Source of the DNA: Flavobacterium marginilacus
Lineage (GTDB): Bacteria > Bacteroidota > Bacteroidia > Flavobacteriales > Flavobacteriaceae
NCBI RefSeq assembly: GCF_026870155.1
Contig: NZ_CP113975.1
Span: forward strand, 4,774,001 to 4,838,000
Direction: 5' to 3'
DNA: 64,000 nt
Shown: positions 51,005-60,821 of the stretch, piece by piece
Position numbering within the stretch: position 1 is the first letter of the stretch
Layout of the letters: every line of letters begins with the position of its first letter
Program-made: the position numbers and the translations under genes
Notes under the pieces: model-generated
Seen by the model: only the letters and a program-made list of their open reading frames with translations
Told to the model about the DNA's origin: nothing
The model's database searches: none

Positions 51005-52495
51005 TTATCGGGAACGATAAGAGACATCGACAATTTTACAAAGGCCAGTGTAGGCATTATCCAAAATTAAATCTCCATTTACCGGCGGTACTGTATACAC
51101 TTCCAGCTTTCCGGTAGTACTGTAACTTCCCACCACTAGTTTTGTATTGAAAGGTTTTGTTGCTCTTTTACTAAAACCGATATAGGTAACTTCTTCACTT
51201 CCTTTATTCAGCATTAATTTTGCAGACTGTGTTCCATTATCATACTCGTATACTTTATTACCTACTGTATAGAATAAATATCCTGAATCTGGGCTTACTG
51301 CAAATTTTGTCGCTTTATCAAAATCGGGAGCGTTCAGAATTTCTTTATAATAGCTTTGTACCAAAGTGGTGCTAAAACGAAGCAGATAGAATTTACCTGT
51401 TGAAATGTTCTTTAATACTGCAAAACTTTCATCCAGATTATATCCGGAAGTTGTCATGTAAACCAGATCACAATTTGTATTGTTCCAATCTAAAACCGTT
51501 GCAGAACCAACAAGCGGAGGCATTGCAGAACAGCTTCCTTTTGAATATACATAACGAACGAAACGGTGCAGATCCCTATCAAAAAAAACAGGTGTGCCCA
51601 CTGTAGCTCCTTCTGCGATAAAAGGCGCCGCACGAAAAGTCTTGGTTTCTACATCAACCTTATTCTGCGGTAAACCATATCTGATCTGCATCGTCCTATT
51701 GAAGTAATAAATATCGCCGTCTTTATAAAGAAAGTTCTCTCCTCCAACAGGAGATTTCATAAAATCTACTGCAAAATTCGTTGGAAAAGCGCCTCCCACA
51801 GTTTCATAAGCTATATTCTGTGACTGGCTCCACGCAAAAGAATCGGGTTCAAGCCTGGCAGTTCCCGATTCAGATGCAGTCACATAAATACCATAAATAA
51901 CAGCTCCTGTTAAAGGTGTGCTAAAGCATTCTACATCTACTGCTTTTCCGCTCAATTTCAATGCTGACCCCGAAACATCCAAAACATCATTTATAACACG
52001 AGCCTGAGCAACTCCCGGAATGGTAGAAACCATATCTAAGCGTGCCTTCCCATCAACATCGCCAACTATCATCCAACCTTGATAAATAGAGGACACTACA
52101 TTTAATGTGATTACGGGCTGCTGCCAGTTAACTCCAGTTACTTTATCTTTGATAAAATAATAAAGACTGTACTTTGCCGGCGGTAATTTTAAAATATCAT
52201 CGTAATTTTTTGTTGTGGCAATAGTAGTTCTCGCTTCTATAGCCAATTTCAAAGGATTTACAGCAACCCATTTATACTCATAACGATCCGGATTTGTACC
52301 ATCGTCCAAAGTAGGATTTATGCTAGGGACTATCTTAAATTTATCTCCCGTGTAAGCTGTATATTCTTTTTCAATTCCAGTGACTTCCAGCTCATTTATA
52401 TCTTCGTAATTATAATTACCTTCATCGCTCACACATCCATAGACTAGAAAAAGAAGCATCATTAACGGCGCTTGTATTTTTATATTTTTGAACAT
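51005..52495 (-). CDS. PKD-like family surface lipoprotein
   Basis: This 496-aa protein has a lipobox ending LVYGCVSDEGNYNYED; the acidic residues after the Cys favour surface export. The N-terminal ~120 residues form an Ig/PKD-like domain (IEKEYTAYTGDKFKIVPSINP, YEYKWVAVNP, YSLYYFIKDKVTG). The rest looks like a beta-propeller-type repeat of strands. It belongs to the surface set SusC, SusD, DUF4843, PKD-like, and probably helps bind substrate. Confidence 0.82.
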   Translation of the reverse strand: MFKNIKIQAPLMMLLFLVYGCVSDEGNYNYEDINELEVTGIEKEYTAYTGDKFKIVPSINPTLDDGTNPDRYEYKWVAVNPLKLAIEARTTIATTKNYDDILKLPPAKYSLYYFIKDKVTGVNWQQPVITLNVVSSIYQGWMIVGDVDGKARLDMVSTIPGVAQARVINDVLDVSGSALKLSGKAVDVECFSTPLTGAVIYGIYVTASESGTARLEPDSFAWSQSQNIAYETVGGAFPTNFAVDFMKSPVGGENFLYKDGDIYYFNRTMQIRYGLPQNKVDVETKTFRAAPFIAEGATVGTPVFFDRDLHRFVRYVYSKGSCSAMPPLVGSATVLDWNNTNCDLVYMTTSGYNLDESFAVLKNISTGKFYLLRFSTTLVQSYYKEILNAPDFDKATKFAVSPDSGYLFYTVGNKVYEYDNGTQSAKLMLNKGSEEVTYIGFSKRATKPFNTKLVVGSYSTTGKLEVYTVPPVNGDLILDNAYTGLCKIVDVSYRSR

Positions 52496-52530
52496 CGTTT
52501 TATATTTTTTAAATTATAAATAATGATTTT

Positions 52531-53298
52531 TTAAGGAAAGAACATTTCATTGCCATTATCTTCATAAATGGTATTTCCGGAAGCTTTTTGATCGGCTAAA
52601 TAACGTCTCATAAAGTTTTGATAATACTGAACATCCGGAATTGTTAAACCAATACTACCTTGTGGCAGATTAAACATTTCGGGCTGTAAATCCATTAAAT
52701 CACACATGAGAAATAATTTTTTTGCGCTAAAAACACCATAATTTGCAGTACTCCAGGATACTGGAGCTGACAATTTATCATTAAATGACAATTTAAAACG
52801 AACAAAACTTATGGTTTTTCCTGTCAGAACATTAGTCACCCGAGATTTCATTTTGGTGGTGAAAAAATCATTGTCTTCCAGATTCAGTACTAATGTTAAA
52901 TCCTTCGTTTTCATATCTGAAGTTCTTAGGACTTTCACAAGAATAGTGTCTATTTCTTTGCCGGCACGCAGTACGATATTTTCCGGAAGTGTAAAATGAG
53001 TTCCTAAAACAGCCGTACTTGACGGATCAACAGTTAGATTTACTTTTCTGTCAACATTACTTACTTTTCCCTGAACCCGTATTGCAAGAGGAAAAATCCT
53101 CTCTTTAATTGCAGCGTTGTCAAAACCAAAACTAAATCCGGTGCTGTCTATAACCGGCCCGCTGCTGTACAAAGGAAATATGGAACGTGAAAAATAAATG
53201 TTATCGGTGTCTTCGTAGGCTTTTATTTCTTCCTGAGTACAGGATGTCAATCCTAAAAAGGAAAAAAAGACGATGCTTAAAATCAATATTTTATTCAT
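52531..53298 (-). CDS. DUF4843 surface lipoprotein
   Basis: This 255-aa protein starts at ATG 53298 (MNKILILSIVFFSFLG) with a lipobox ending LTSCTQEEIKAYED. The body matches DUF4843: DNIYFSRSIFPLY, PLAIRVQGKVSNVDRKVNLTVDPSSTA and FTLPENIVLRAGKEIDTILVKVLRTSDM. The extra upstream frame overlaps the SusD gene end. DUF4843 proteins accompany SusCD pairs; I know of no defined activity. Confidence 0.88.
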   Translation of the reverse strand: MNKILILSIVFFSFLGLTSCTQEEIKAYEDTDNIYFSRSIFPLYSSGPVIDSTGFSFGFDNAAIKERIFPLAIRVQGKVSNVDRKVNLTVDPSSTAVLGTHFTLPENIVLRAGKEIDTILVKVLRTSDMKTKDLTLVLNLEDNDFFTTKMKSRVTNVLTGKTISFVRFKLSFNDKLSAPVSWSTANYGVFSAKKLFLMCDLMDLQPEMFNLPQGSIGLTIPDVQYYQNFMRRYLADQKASGNTIYEDNGNEMFFP

Positions 53299-53314
53299 GT
53301 TTTCTCTTTTAAAA

Positions 53315-54760
53315 TTATTGAAAATTAATTTCAGAATCAGGCATTGGCACCACATATTGAAGCGCTCCCATCGTTACATTTCCAGATGCTGCAGAACCGT
53401 TAGGAATTGTAGCTGAACCTATTCTTTTGTAATAAAAAAACAGCTGTCCTTCACCTATAAATTCTTTCCTGTACTCTTTTGTAATTTCTGTTGCCAAAAC
53501 TGCAGTAACTGCTAAATTTGCCAGACCTCTGTTAAAACGAAGAGTATTTAAAAAAGCAATACCATCTGCTGGAACTGCTGCTGTTTCGGCTGCTATAAGA
53601 TACATTTCTGATACTTTAAACATTGGGATCTGCAGACGGAAAGTCATTGTTTTTGTGGCAACATCCTCATACTTGTAAAAAGTTTTCTGTGTTTTCCCTC
53701 CCACTACCGGGATTTTCCATGTAGGTAAACTCCTGTAATCATTATCATTAGATTCGAAAACAGCATTTATTCGGGTTAATAAAGGAGAATAAATATCAAA
53801 TTCAGATAAAGACGAATCAAACAGTGCTTTTTGTTTGGCATATAAATTAAAGTCGCTAAGAGCAAAGAAATTTTCGGACGAAAAAGTACGGTCCGGATTT
53901 GCTGAATTGGTCGCGTCTAAAAACGGTGTCCAAGGGAAAAATGTATTCGATTTTGTAAAGTTTATCAATTCATTGGCCACAGTAAATGCTCCCGTTTTAT
54001 CTCCTGAATATAAAAGAACACGCGCTTTCAAAGCTTTTACAGCCAAATAATTCATTCGCTGTCCTCTCTTTGTAGCATAATAAGGATTACCGTCATAGGC
54101 TGTTGAAGTCCCTGTTCTTCCTATCGTAAAAACAGGATCATTAGCCAATAAATTTAAAGACGCATCCAAATCGGCAAGTATTTTTGCCATTACTTCTTTG
54201 GCTGGTAAAATTGGATTGTTTGTAGTTACAAATTTATCGTAATACGGTATTCCCGGATCATTTGGCGATGTTTTGTAAATTGGCCCAAACATTCTAAGCA
54301 TGTCAAAATGCAGCATGGCACGGATAGCAATAGCTTCCCCTTTTAATAAATCTGCTTTTTCTGCAGACACGACATTTTTGTGTTCATCTATGCTTTCTAA
54401 GAATTTATTAGCTGATAAAATAGTCGTAAACGCTTTTTCCCAAATATTTGAAATGGTTGCTTTTGGAATTTTTTCGGTGTATGCGTAAGTTGCCATTGTA
54501 CTTTTGTTATGAGAACCTGACATATTATATTGCTGTCCAAAAATCTCTACAGCATCCATTGTAAGCTGTTGTCCGTACAAACTGTTGGATGCCAACTGAA
54601 GATAAAGTCCGTTATGGGCGTTTTGAATTCCGGCTTCGGTATTATAAATCTGGTCTTCTAAAATTTTATCTTGAGGCACAACATCCAAAAAATCATCACA
54701 GCTAATGGCTGTAACCGATACAAGAAAAAGAAATGTTATTTTATATAAGTACTTTTTCAT
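53315..54760 (-). CDS. RagB/SusD family substrate-binding lipoprotein
   Basis: This 481-aa protein has a lipobox ending TAISCDDFLDVVPQDKI, the standard SusD start. It shows NTEAGIQNAHNGLYLQLA, AIRAMLHFDMLRMFGPIY (TPR-like helix), KALKARVLLYSGDK, YKEEF-like KEYRKEFIGEGQLFFYYKRI and the terminal MPDSEINFQ. It would sit as a lid on the SusC barrel. It is 5 nt downstream of SusC. The gene starts are tightly packed, so an operon is certain in practice. Confidence 0.94.
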   Translation of the reverse strand: MKKYLYKITFLFLVSVTAISCDDFLDVVPQDKILEDQIYNTEAGIQNAHNGLYLQLASNSLYGQQLTMDAVEIFGQQYNMSGSHNKSTMATYAYTEKIPKATISNIWEKAFTTILSANKFLESIDEHKNVVSAEKADLLKGEAIAIRAMLHFDMLRMFGPIYKTSPNDPGIPYYDKFVTTNNPILPAKEVMAKILADLDASLNLLANDPVFTIGRTGTSTAYDGNPYYATKRGQRMNYLAVKALKARVLLYSGDKTGAFTVANELINFTKSNTFFPWTPFLDATNSANPDRTFSSENFFALSDFNLYAKQKALFDSSLSEFDIYSPLLTRINAVFESNDNDYRSLPTWKIPVVGGKTQKTFYKYEDVATKTMTFRLQIPMFKVSEMYLIAAETAAVPADGIAFLNTLRFNRGLANLAVTAVLATEITKEYRKEFIGEGQLFFYYKRIGSATIPNGSAASGNVTMGALQYVVPMPDSEINFQ

Positions 54761-54765
54761 AATAA

Positions 54766-57700
54766 TTAAAATGATAAGTTTAAACTAAATGAATAGATTC
54801 TGGAAAAAGGATAATCGATTCCGCGTTCTGCTTTTATAGTAGATATTCTAAAGAATTCGTTTGCCAAAGCATTAAACCCTAATGCTGTTAATCCGTTTCT
54901 TTTCAGCCATGCTTTCTCGGTTATTCTGTATCCTACACGGATAGATTCTCCGGAAACATAATCATCTTTCTGAATAAAACGTGATGATATTGGTGTATTG
55001 TTTGTTAAACCAATTGCTTTAAATTCTGCCAATTGTCCTGGTGTTGTCCAGCGGTCAGTAAAGGCTCTGACATCCTGATTATCAAAAATATTATCTCTCG
55101 AAATGTTCTCTACTTTATTGTACAATGCTGAATTAAATCTGTCTGCGCCAAAACTATAACGTACAAACAGCCCAAAACTAAACCCTTTATAAGTTACGTT
55201 TGTCGAAACTACTCCTGTTGCAGTTTCTCTGGAATTCCCCATTACAACTTCATCTTTTTTATCTAAAACAAAAGTTGTCTGTCCATTTTTCTTAAGAAAA
55301 ACTTCTCTTCCGGTTGCAGGATCAATTCCCAAAGAAGGTACGGCCCATAAATCATTATTACTGGCTCCGTCATAATATCTCACTAAACTTGCTGTCTTTT
55401 GTGCGGCATCATTTAAAGAAGCCAAAGCATTATTGAAACCTCCCAATTCATTACTTCCTGAAGATGACATTAATCCAATCCCCCAGATAAAATTCTTAGA
55501 AAGGTCATAAATGAAGTTGTAATTTATTTTAAGCTCAAGTCCTTCTGTGGTTAAATGTCCCACGTTTAAAGGATAAGCATTTACACCTGTAGAAGCGGCA
55601 AGATCTATAGAAACAATTTGAGGCGAAGTAGTACGGCGGTAAACCCCGAAAGTTGCAGTCAGCCTGTTTCTAAACATTGCTAAATCTAATCCTGCTGATA
55701 TATCTTTTGTTTTTTGAGCTTCCAGATTTGGATTTGCAATTTGAGAAATGTCTAATCCGGCACCAAAAATGTTGGTGTTCGCATCATAGGCATAAACATC
55801 ATAAGATGCATAACCTACTAAATTCTGGTTTCCAGTCTGACCGATATTTGCCCGCAGTTTTAAGGTGTTAACGATATTTTCGTTCATGTTAAACTCATTG
55901 TGCAGATTCCATCCAATACCTGCACCCCAGTAAGGCGAGTATTTTTTATTTGTTCCAAAATTTGTCGCTCCGGAAATCGTTTGGGTAAAATCGAACAAAA
56001 ATCTTCGATCATAGGCATAGTTAAGCTGATTCGTCAGATCGACACTTCTGACTAAGTTATTGTAAGTGCTGGGCTTGCCGTTTGGTTCATATCCAAAAGC
56101 AAATGAAGGATTTCCAGGTACTCCGATCGGAAACCCTCTTAACTTTGATAAATACGAATTATTTTTACCTTCCTGTGCAGATAATCTAATAGTATAATTG
56201 AAAGAGTGGACACTGCTGAAGACATTAGAATAAGTTCCTCCAATATTAGCATTCCATTTATTAGTTATAGCGTCTTTTCTGGTATATGTTCCTTTTTCTG
56301 CAGTAATATTATTGATAAAACGAGTATCATCCGGTGATACAAATACGGTTTCCACATTGCTGTTTCTAGAAACAGACAATGCTCCGGTTGTTTTTATATG
56401 TTCGTTCACATCATAATTTAAAGCGAAGTTATTTGTAAAATTAAAATCATTTCCTTTATCATAACTTGGCAGAAAAACATTGTAAAGCGGGTTTGCCGGA
56501 TGATTTACAATTACAGCCTGATTGGCAGGTGTTGGCAGTGATGTTCCATCCAGATAACGGGTTACAACACCATTTTCATTAACCTTTGGATAATACGGAC
56601 TCGCTTTTGCCCAGGTTTCGAAAGAACCATACGGTGATTCCTGATTGTTTCCTCCTGAAACAAAAAAGTTATTATTAAGGGTTAATTTATTTTTTCGGTA
56701 TGTTAATGTTGTATTGTATCCCCAAGTATTATGTTCAGATCCCTTCATTGTTCCGGTTAATGATTTGTAATTTCCGGCGATATTGAATCTAAATTCTTCT
56801 GATCCTCCTCCAAAAGACAAACTATGCCCGGAGGTAATTCCCATCTGTATTGGTTCATTCAGCCAATAGGTGTTTACACCTCGGCGTACAGCGGCCAAAC
56901 GGCGGTTGTATTCCTGATCCCATGTATACGGCGTAGTCTCCGCTGAACCATTGGTAATAATATAAGCGCCTGAAAGTCTTTCGAATTCTAATTTCTGTTC
57001 AGCATTCATTAAATGATAAACACTTAAATCTGCTATCTCATAAGAAGAGTTATATACATACGAAAACTGTAACTGCCCCGGCAGAGGTTTATTGGTTTCA
57101 ATAACTACAACCCCATTGGCAGAACGGGATCCGTATAAAGCGGTCGAAGCGGCATCTTTCAATAAAGTAATGCTGGCAATTCTGTTAATATCTAAATCGA
57201 CCACCTGCTGTAATGTTGTTGGAAATCCGTCTAGGATAAATAAAGGCTGGTTTGGATCTTCTTTAAACTGGTCATTTACCTGATTTACAGATAAACTCGT
57301 CTGCCCTCTCACCTCAATAACCGGCAGCGCATTAGGATTTGAACCGGCTATATTATTATCCAGTACAATAAATGAAGGATCCAGCGTTTTTAAAGCCTGA
57401 ATCGCATTTTGAGTCGAAACCTGTCTTAATTCCTCTCCTTTAAAAGTAGACACCGCACCTGTAATTAATTCCTTTTTCCTTACCGTTACACCGGTATTCA
57501 CCACCACACTAACAAGTTCTTTTGTTTCTGCCTTTAAAATGACATTAATCAAATTTCTTTTATTAACTGAAATAGTTTGTGAACGGTATCCAATATATGT
57601 AAAAAGAATCTCTCCGTCCTCAGGAGCTGTGATTACATATTTTCCGTCAAAACCAGTCTGTACTGCCGCATTTGTACCTTTGACTTTTATATTTACTCCT

Positions 57701-58149
57701 GGCAGGGGTTCATTAGCACTATTTGTCACTTTTCCTGAAATTTCAATAACTTTTGACTGCAGTACCACAACTTTTTCTGCTGGTCTTTGTTTTACTAAAA
57801 TTGTATTGCCATTAGTAAAACTGAAGTTAAAATCTTTACCTGGAAAACTAGCCTCCAGTAAATCATTTACTCTGATTTTTCCTTTTTTAAGATGTACTTT
57901 AGGCAGTTTTTTGAATAAATCTTCCTGATAAATAAAAGTGTAGTTAGTCTGTTGTTTGATAAGATCGAAAACTTCATCGACAGTTACCGTTTTATCAGCT
58001 GTAATTACAATTTTTGTGTTTTGTGAAAATACATTTATGGGAGAAAAACCAAAAATTGTAGTACAAAACAAGAAGATAAAAACTCTCATAATGTTAATAA
58101 TTAGCCGCTTTCTAAAATAGAAATAGACACTGGTTAATTTAAATTTCAT
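54766..58149 (-). CDS. SusC/RagA TonB-linked outer-membrane protein with STN signalling domain
   Basis: This 1127-aa transporter has a long signal region typical of this class (to about 44), an STN domain (about 52-112: DEVFDLIKQQTNYTFIYQEDLF...NDLLEASFPGKDFNFSF) and a carboxypeptidase-like domain (about 130-210: GKVTNSANEPLPGVNIKVKGTNAAVQTGFDGKY). A plug (ALPVIEVRGQTSL, ILDGFPTTLQQVVDLD, ITLLKDAASTALYGSRSANGVVVIET) leads to a barrel ending FSRIYSFSLNLSF. The STN domain should signal to the FecR protein upstream. The substrate is not evident; the proteases downstream point to proteins or peptides. Confidence 0.95.
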   Translation of the reverse strand: MKFKLTSVYFYFRKRLIINIMRVFIFLFCTTIFGFSPINVFSQNTKIVITADKTVTVDEVFDLIKQQTNYTFIYQEDLFKKLPKVHLKKGKIRVNDLLEASFPGKDFNFSFTNGNTILVKQRPAEKVVVLQSKVIEISGKVTNSANEPLPGVNIKVKGTNAAVQTGFDGKYVITAPEDGEILFTYIGYRSQTISVNKRNLINVILKAETKELVSVVVNTGVTVRKKELITGAVSTFKGEELRQVSTQNAIQALKTLDPSFIVLDNNIAGSNPNALPVIEVRGQTSLSVNQVNDQFKEDPNQPLFILDGFPTTLQQVVDLDINRIASITLLKDAASTALYGSRSANGVVVIETNKPLPGQLQFSYVYNSSYEIADLSVYHLMNAEQKLEFERLSGAYIITNGSAETTPYTWDQEYNRRLAAVRRGVNTYWLNEPIQMGITSGHSLSFGGGSEEFRFNIAGNYKSLTGTMKGSEHNTWGYNTTLTYRKNKLTLNNNFFVSGGNNQESPYGSFETWAKASPYYPKVNENGVVTRYLDGTSLPTPANQAVIVNHPANPLYNVFLPSYDKGNDFNFTNNFALNYDVNEHIKTTGALSVSRNSNVETVFVSPDDTRFINNITAEKGTYTRKDAITNKWNANIGGTYSNVFSSVHSFNYTIRLSAQEGKNNSYLSKLRGFPIGVPGNPSFAFGYEPNGKPSTYNNLVRSVDLTNQLNYAYDRRFLFDFTQTISGATNFGTNKKYSPYWGAGIGWNLHNEFNMNENIVNTLKLRANIGQTGNQNLVGYASYDVYAYDANTNIFGAGLDISQIANPNLEAQKTKDISAGLDLAMFRNRLTATFGVYRRTTSPQIVSIDLAASTGVNAYPLNVGHLTTEGLELKINYNFIYDLSKNFIWGIGLMSSSGSNELGGFNNALASLNDAAQKTASLVRYYDGASNNDLWAVPSLGIDPATGREVFLKKNGQTTFVLDKKDEVVMGNSRETATGVVSTNVTYKGFSFGLFVRYSFGADRFNSALYNKVENISRDNIFDNQDVRAFTDRWTTPGQLAEFKAIGLTNNTPISSRFIQKDDYVSGESIRVGYRITEKAWLKRNGLTALGFNALANEFFRISTIKAERGIDYPFSRIYSFSLNLSF

Positions 58150-58206
58150 AAATTTACATGTTAATTGGTTGATTGGTTTAAAACTGATTAATTGATTAAT
58201 ACACAG

Positions 58207-58254
58207 AAAGGGATGAAGTGAGGTACGGTGAGAGGTCTAAACTTTAATCCCTTT
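58207..58254. terminator. Hairpin between fecR and SusC
   Basis: AAAGGGAT pairs with ATCCCTTT across about 32 nt, in the 111-nt gap after fecR. Reading on the minus strand there is no strong T run, so it may be a transcript-processing or attenuation site rather than a full terminator. Confidence 0.4.
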
Positions 58255-58260
58255 TCTTTT

Positions 58261-59409
58261 TTATTTTATTATAATCTTATTGTCTTTTTTTTCATAGGCG
58301 TTAATAAAGTTAATGTTCTTGATTGTAGTTAGTATATCTTCGAGATTCTGATTTTTATTTAATACCCCGTTAAACTTCACATTCCCAAGTGCCGGATCAG
58401 CAAACACTATATCAGTATCATACCAGCGGGACAGGACTCTTGCAATATCTTTCAGCGGCATTCCTTTAAAAACAAACAAACCTTTCCTCCATGAAATTTC
58501 ATTGTAAACATCAACTTCGGCAACAGCTATGCTTCCGTTGGAGCTGCTTATTCTGGATTGCTCATCTGGTGCCAGAATTGCTTTACTGCCTGAATTACTT
58601 ACTGCAACTTTTCCTTTTACCAGTGTGGTATAAATTGTAGTTTCATCTTTATAAGCTTTGATATTGAATTCAGTGCCAATAACCTCAACATTCTGTTCCT
58701 GAGTTTTGACTTTAAATTTTGAACCTTTATGTTTTGTACTTGGCGACACTTCAAAATAAGCTTCTCCATACAGCAGTTCCACTTGTCTGGTTTCGCCGTC
58801 AGTAAAAGCAACCGGATATTTTAATTGTGATTCTGAATTCAGCCAGACTTTTGTACTGTCAGCCAGTTGGACAAAAAACTGCCCTCCTCTCGGAATCGTT
58901 AAAAAGTTATTAGCAATTGCAGCAGTTTTGCCGTCTTTTGAATTGTAAATTAATTTCTCGCCATTACTAGAAACATTTCCTTTGCTGTAAGCTTTTCCTT
59001 TTTCCAATTCAATTACAGATCCGTCTTCTAAAGTCAGTGTTGCTTTATCGGTTCCGATCAAAATATTTTTATTGGCAGCAACCGGAATTGTATCTTTTGT
59101 CTTGTTTCCTCGGTTAAATAATAACGAAATGGAAATAAGCATCGCAACTGATGCTGCGGCCACTACTTTGAAACTTTTTCTAGTGTAAAACGGTTTCAAC
59201 GGAATTACTTTAGTTTCCTCCGATTTTATCGCATCCTGAATCCGCTGCAGCATTTTATTTTGAATCTCTTCTTTTGACCCCAAGCTTTCGTCCCATTCAT
59301 CAGAAGTCTGAAAACTTTCATAAAAACGCAGTAACTTTTTACTCTCCTCCCGATTAGTATCACCAGAAATATATCTGTTTAATAACGTTAAGAATTCTTC
59401 TTTTTCCAT
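58261..59409 (-). CDS. FecR-family anti-sigma factor
   Basis: This 382-aa protein has a cytoplasmic N-terminal domain (1-75) and one membrane segment (about 79-100, VVAAASVAMLISISLLF). The periplasmic FecR domain includes LTIPRGGQFFVQLADSTKVWLNSESQLKYPVAF, YGEAYFEV and NVEVIGTEFNIKAY. The C-terminal domain, with GLFVFKGMPLKDIARVLSRWYDTDIVF, contacts the receptor STN domain. It passes the signal from SusC to the ECF sigma factor encoded 169 nt upstream. Confidence 0.94.
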   Translation of the reverse strand: MEKEEFLTLLNRYISGDTNREESKKLLRFYESFQTSDEWDESLGSKEEIQNKMLQRIQDAIKSEETKVIPLKPFYTRKSFKVVAAASVAMLISISLLFNRGNKTKDTIPVAANKNILIGTDKATLTLEDGSVIELEKGKAYSKGNVSSNGEKLIYNSKDGKTAAIANNFLTIPRGGQFFVQLADSTKVWLNSESQLKYPVAFTDGETRQVELLYGEAYFEVSPSTKHKGSKFKVKTQEQNVEVIGTEFNIKAYKDETTIYTTLVKGKVAVSNSGSKAILAPDEQSRISSSNGSIAVAEVDVYNEISWRKGLFVFKGMPLKDIARVLSRWYDTDIVFADPALGNVKFNGVLNKNQNLEDILTTIKNINFINAYEKKDNKIIIK

Positions 59410-59578
59410 TTTTTTTAATATTAATGCGGGAGTATATTAAGTAAGTATCCAAAAAGACATTTACCCCCTAGTCCAAATTGTGTTTTTTTTGATTTTTTTA
59501 CTCTTTTTAAGAAAAGTCTTGATATAAATAAGAAAAATCAGCATTTTTAACTTATTATCGGCAATCATTTTTACTTCC

Positions 59579-60169
59579 CTAAAGATTTTTAGAAAGCCAT
59601 AAAATCATTGCAACGCTCAATGTATTTCCCATTGATGCTCTAATGGTCTGTAGCGCTTTTCCAATATGATTTTCAACTGTTTTTGCAGAAATGTTTAGGC
59701 GTTCTGCAATTTCTTTATGAGATAACTGCTCTTCCCTGCTTAATTTATAAACCAGCTGGCATTTTTCAGGAAGGGCTTCAATGATTAGATTAATCTGCTG
59801 CACTAATTCCTCGTGCATCATTTCAGTTTCAGGCGTAGTATGCTGAAAACGTTTTTCTAAATCATCAAAAATTTCGACATGCACCTTATCTTTATTTTTC
59901 TTTAAATAACTAAAAACCTGATAACGCGCACAGGCATACATATAGCCTTTTAAAGAAATATGAATATCTAATTTTTCACGATTGTGCCAGATATTCATGA
60001 AAATATCCTGAATAATATCTTCGCACAGCTCTTTGTCTTTAATCACATTATAAGAAGACGTGAATAACAATTGCCAGAATTTATTGTAGAGTTCTGTTAA
60101 AGCCGACTCATCTCCATTACGCAGACGATCTATTAAAAGAGTATCGGAATTTAAACCAGGGGTTGACAA
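59579..60169 (-). CDS. ECF sigma-70 factor (Bacteroidetes FecI-like)
   Basis: This 196-aa sigma factor has region 2 LYNKFWQLLFTSSYNVIKDKELCEDIIQDIFMNIWHNREKLD and region 4 LPEKCQLVYKLSREEQLSHKEIAERLNISAKTVENHIGKALQTIRAS. With FecR and the STN domain of SusC it forms a cell-surface signalling trio that should switch on the locus in the presence of substrate. The C-terminal hydrophobic tail (VAMILWLSKNL) is common in this group. A full -7 element lies upstream. Confidence 0.94.
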   Translation of the reverse strand: MSTPGLNSDTLLIDRLRNGDESALTELYNKFWQLLFTSSYNVIKDKELCEDIIQDIFMNIWHNREKLDIHISLKGYMYACARYQVFSYLKKNKDKVHVEIFDDLEKRFQHTTPETEMMHEELVQQINLIIEALPEKCQLVYKLSREEQLSHKEIAERLNISAKTVENHIGKALQTIRASMGNTLSVAMILWLSKNL

Positions 60170-60199
60170 TTGTTTTGTTTTAGAAAATTAGATTCCGGG

Positions 60200-60207
60200 C
60201 AAACATA
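60200..60207 (-). promoter_or_regulatory. -7 promoter element of the FecI-like gene
   Basis: TATGTTTG on the minus strand matches TAnnTTTG, 30 nt before the sigma factor ATG. Confidence 0.5.
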
Positions 60208-60779
60208 ATAAAATAATTCAACAAATTTAATTTGGTAGCATCCAAGAACTTTAGTTAAATTTTTATTCTGATTCTTTAAACTCTACCAGAATTATAGAGT
60301 TTTTAATTTAATATAAATTTAAAGTCCAAAAAATTTAAATTCGTTAATTCTTTCATACTATAAAAGCGGAATTCTTAAAACCGTTCCAATGACAGAATTT
60401 AAAACAAATTTTTGCTTTTATTTTAGAAATAAATTGCCTGTAGTTAATTTCTTTAAATTAAAAAAAGAGGAGAATTTGCGATTCTTTACCATCTAACAGC
60501 AGATGTAAGATTTAAAATCCGTTTAAACTCCAGCAATAAAAAAACAGCTAAAAACTCCATTGAGACTTATCAAAAATACAATGTTCCTCCTGCAAAGAAA
60601 TATTGCTATTATGATGCTCAGCAGTTCATTCAATCCTGCCGGCAAATCCAAAGCGGACACCATCCAAGAAATCTCATGTTTTAGACAAAAAACCATGAGT
60701 AAAGAAGCGTTACTTGATATTATTACAAAAATTTTCCCGCCGATCTGTGTGCATACTGTTCTCAAAAAATTTACTGTAA
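60208..60779. other. Gene-poor region between the sigma factor and the antiporter
   Basis: No gene is supported. A hairpin AAACTCTA / TAGAGTTT (60278-60302) with a plus-strand T run has no gene to serve. At 60523-60765 (minus) and 60560-60796 (plus) two overlapping short frames exist. The minus one encodes a hydrophobic 80-aa product and might be a decayed or small membrane protein, but neither has a recognisable family, promoter or ribosome site. Confidence 0.45.
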
Positions 60780-60781
60780 AA

Positions 60782-60810
60782 CCGCAGAATCCATAAACAG
60801 GTCTCTGCGG
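60782..60810 (-). terminator. Terminator of the antiporter gene
   Basis: On the minus strand CCGCAGA pairs with TCTGCGG across a 15-nt loop and is followed by TTTT. Confidence 0.6.
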
Positions 60811-60821
60811 TCCTTCTACTC

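Noticed and set aside
42176..60169. Polysaccharide utilisation locus
   Set aside because: SusC and SusD are present, but no glycoside hydrolase, lyase or carbohydrate esterase is encoded; the enzymes are proteases and thioredoxins.
60523..60796. Two overlapping short frames (80 codons minus, 78 codons plus)
   Set aside because: Neither has a recognisable family, promoter or ribosome site, and they exclude each other, so they are mentioned only in the gap note.
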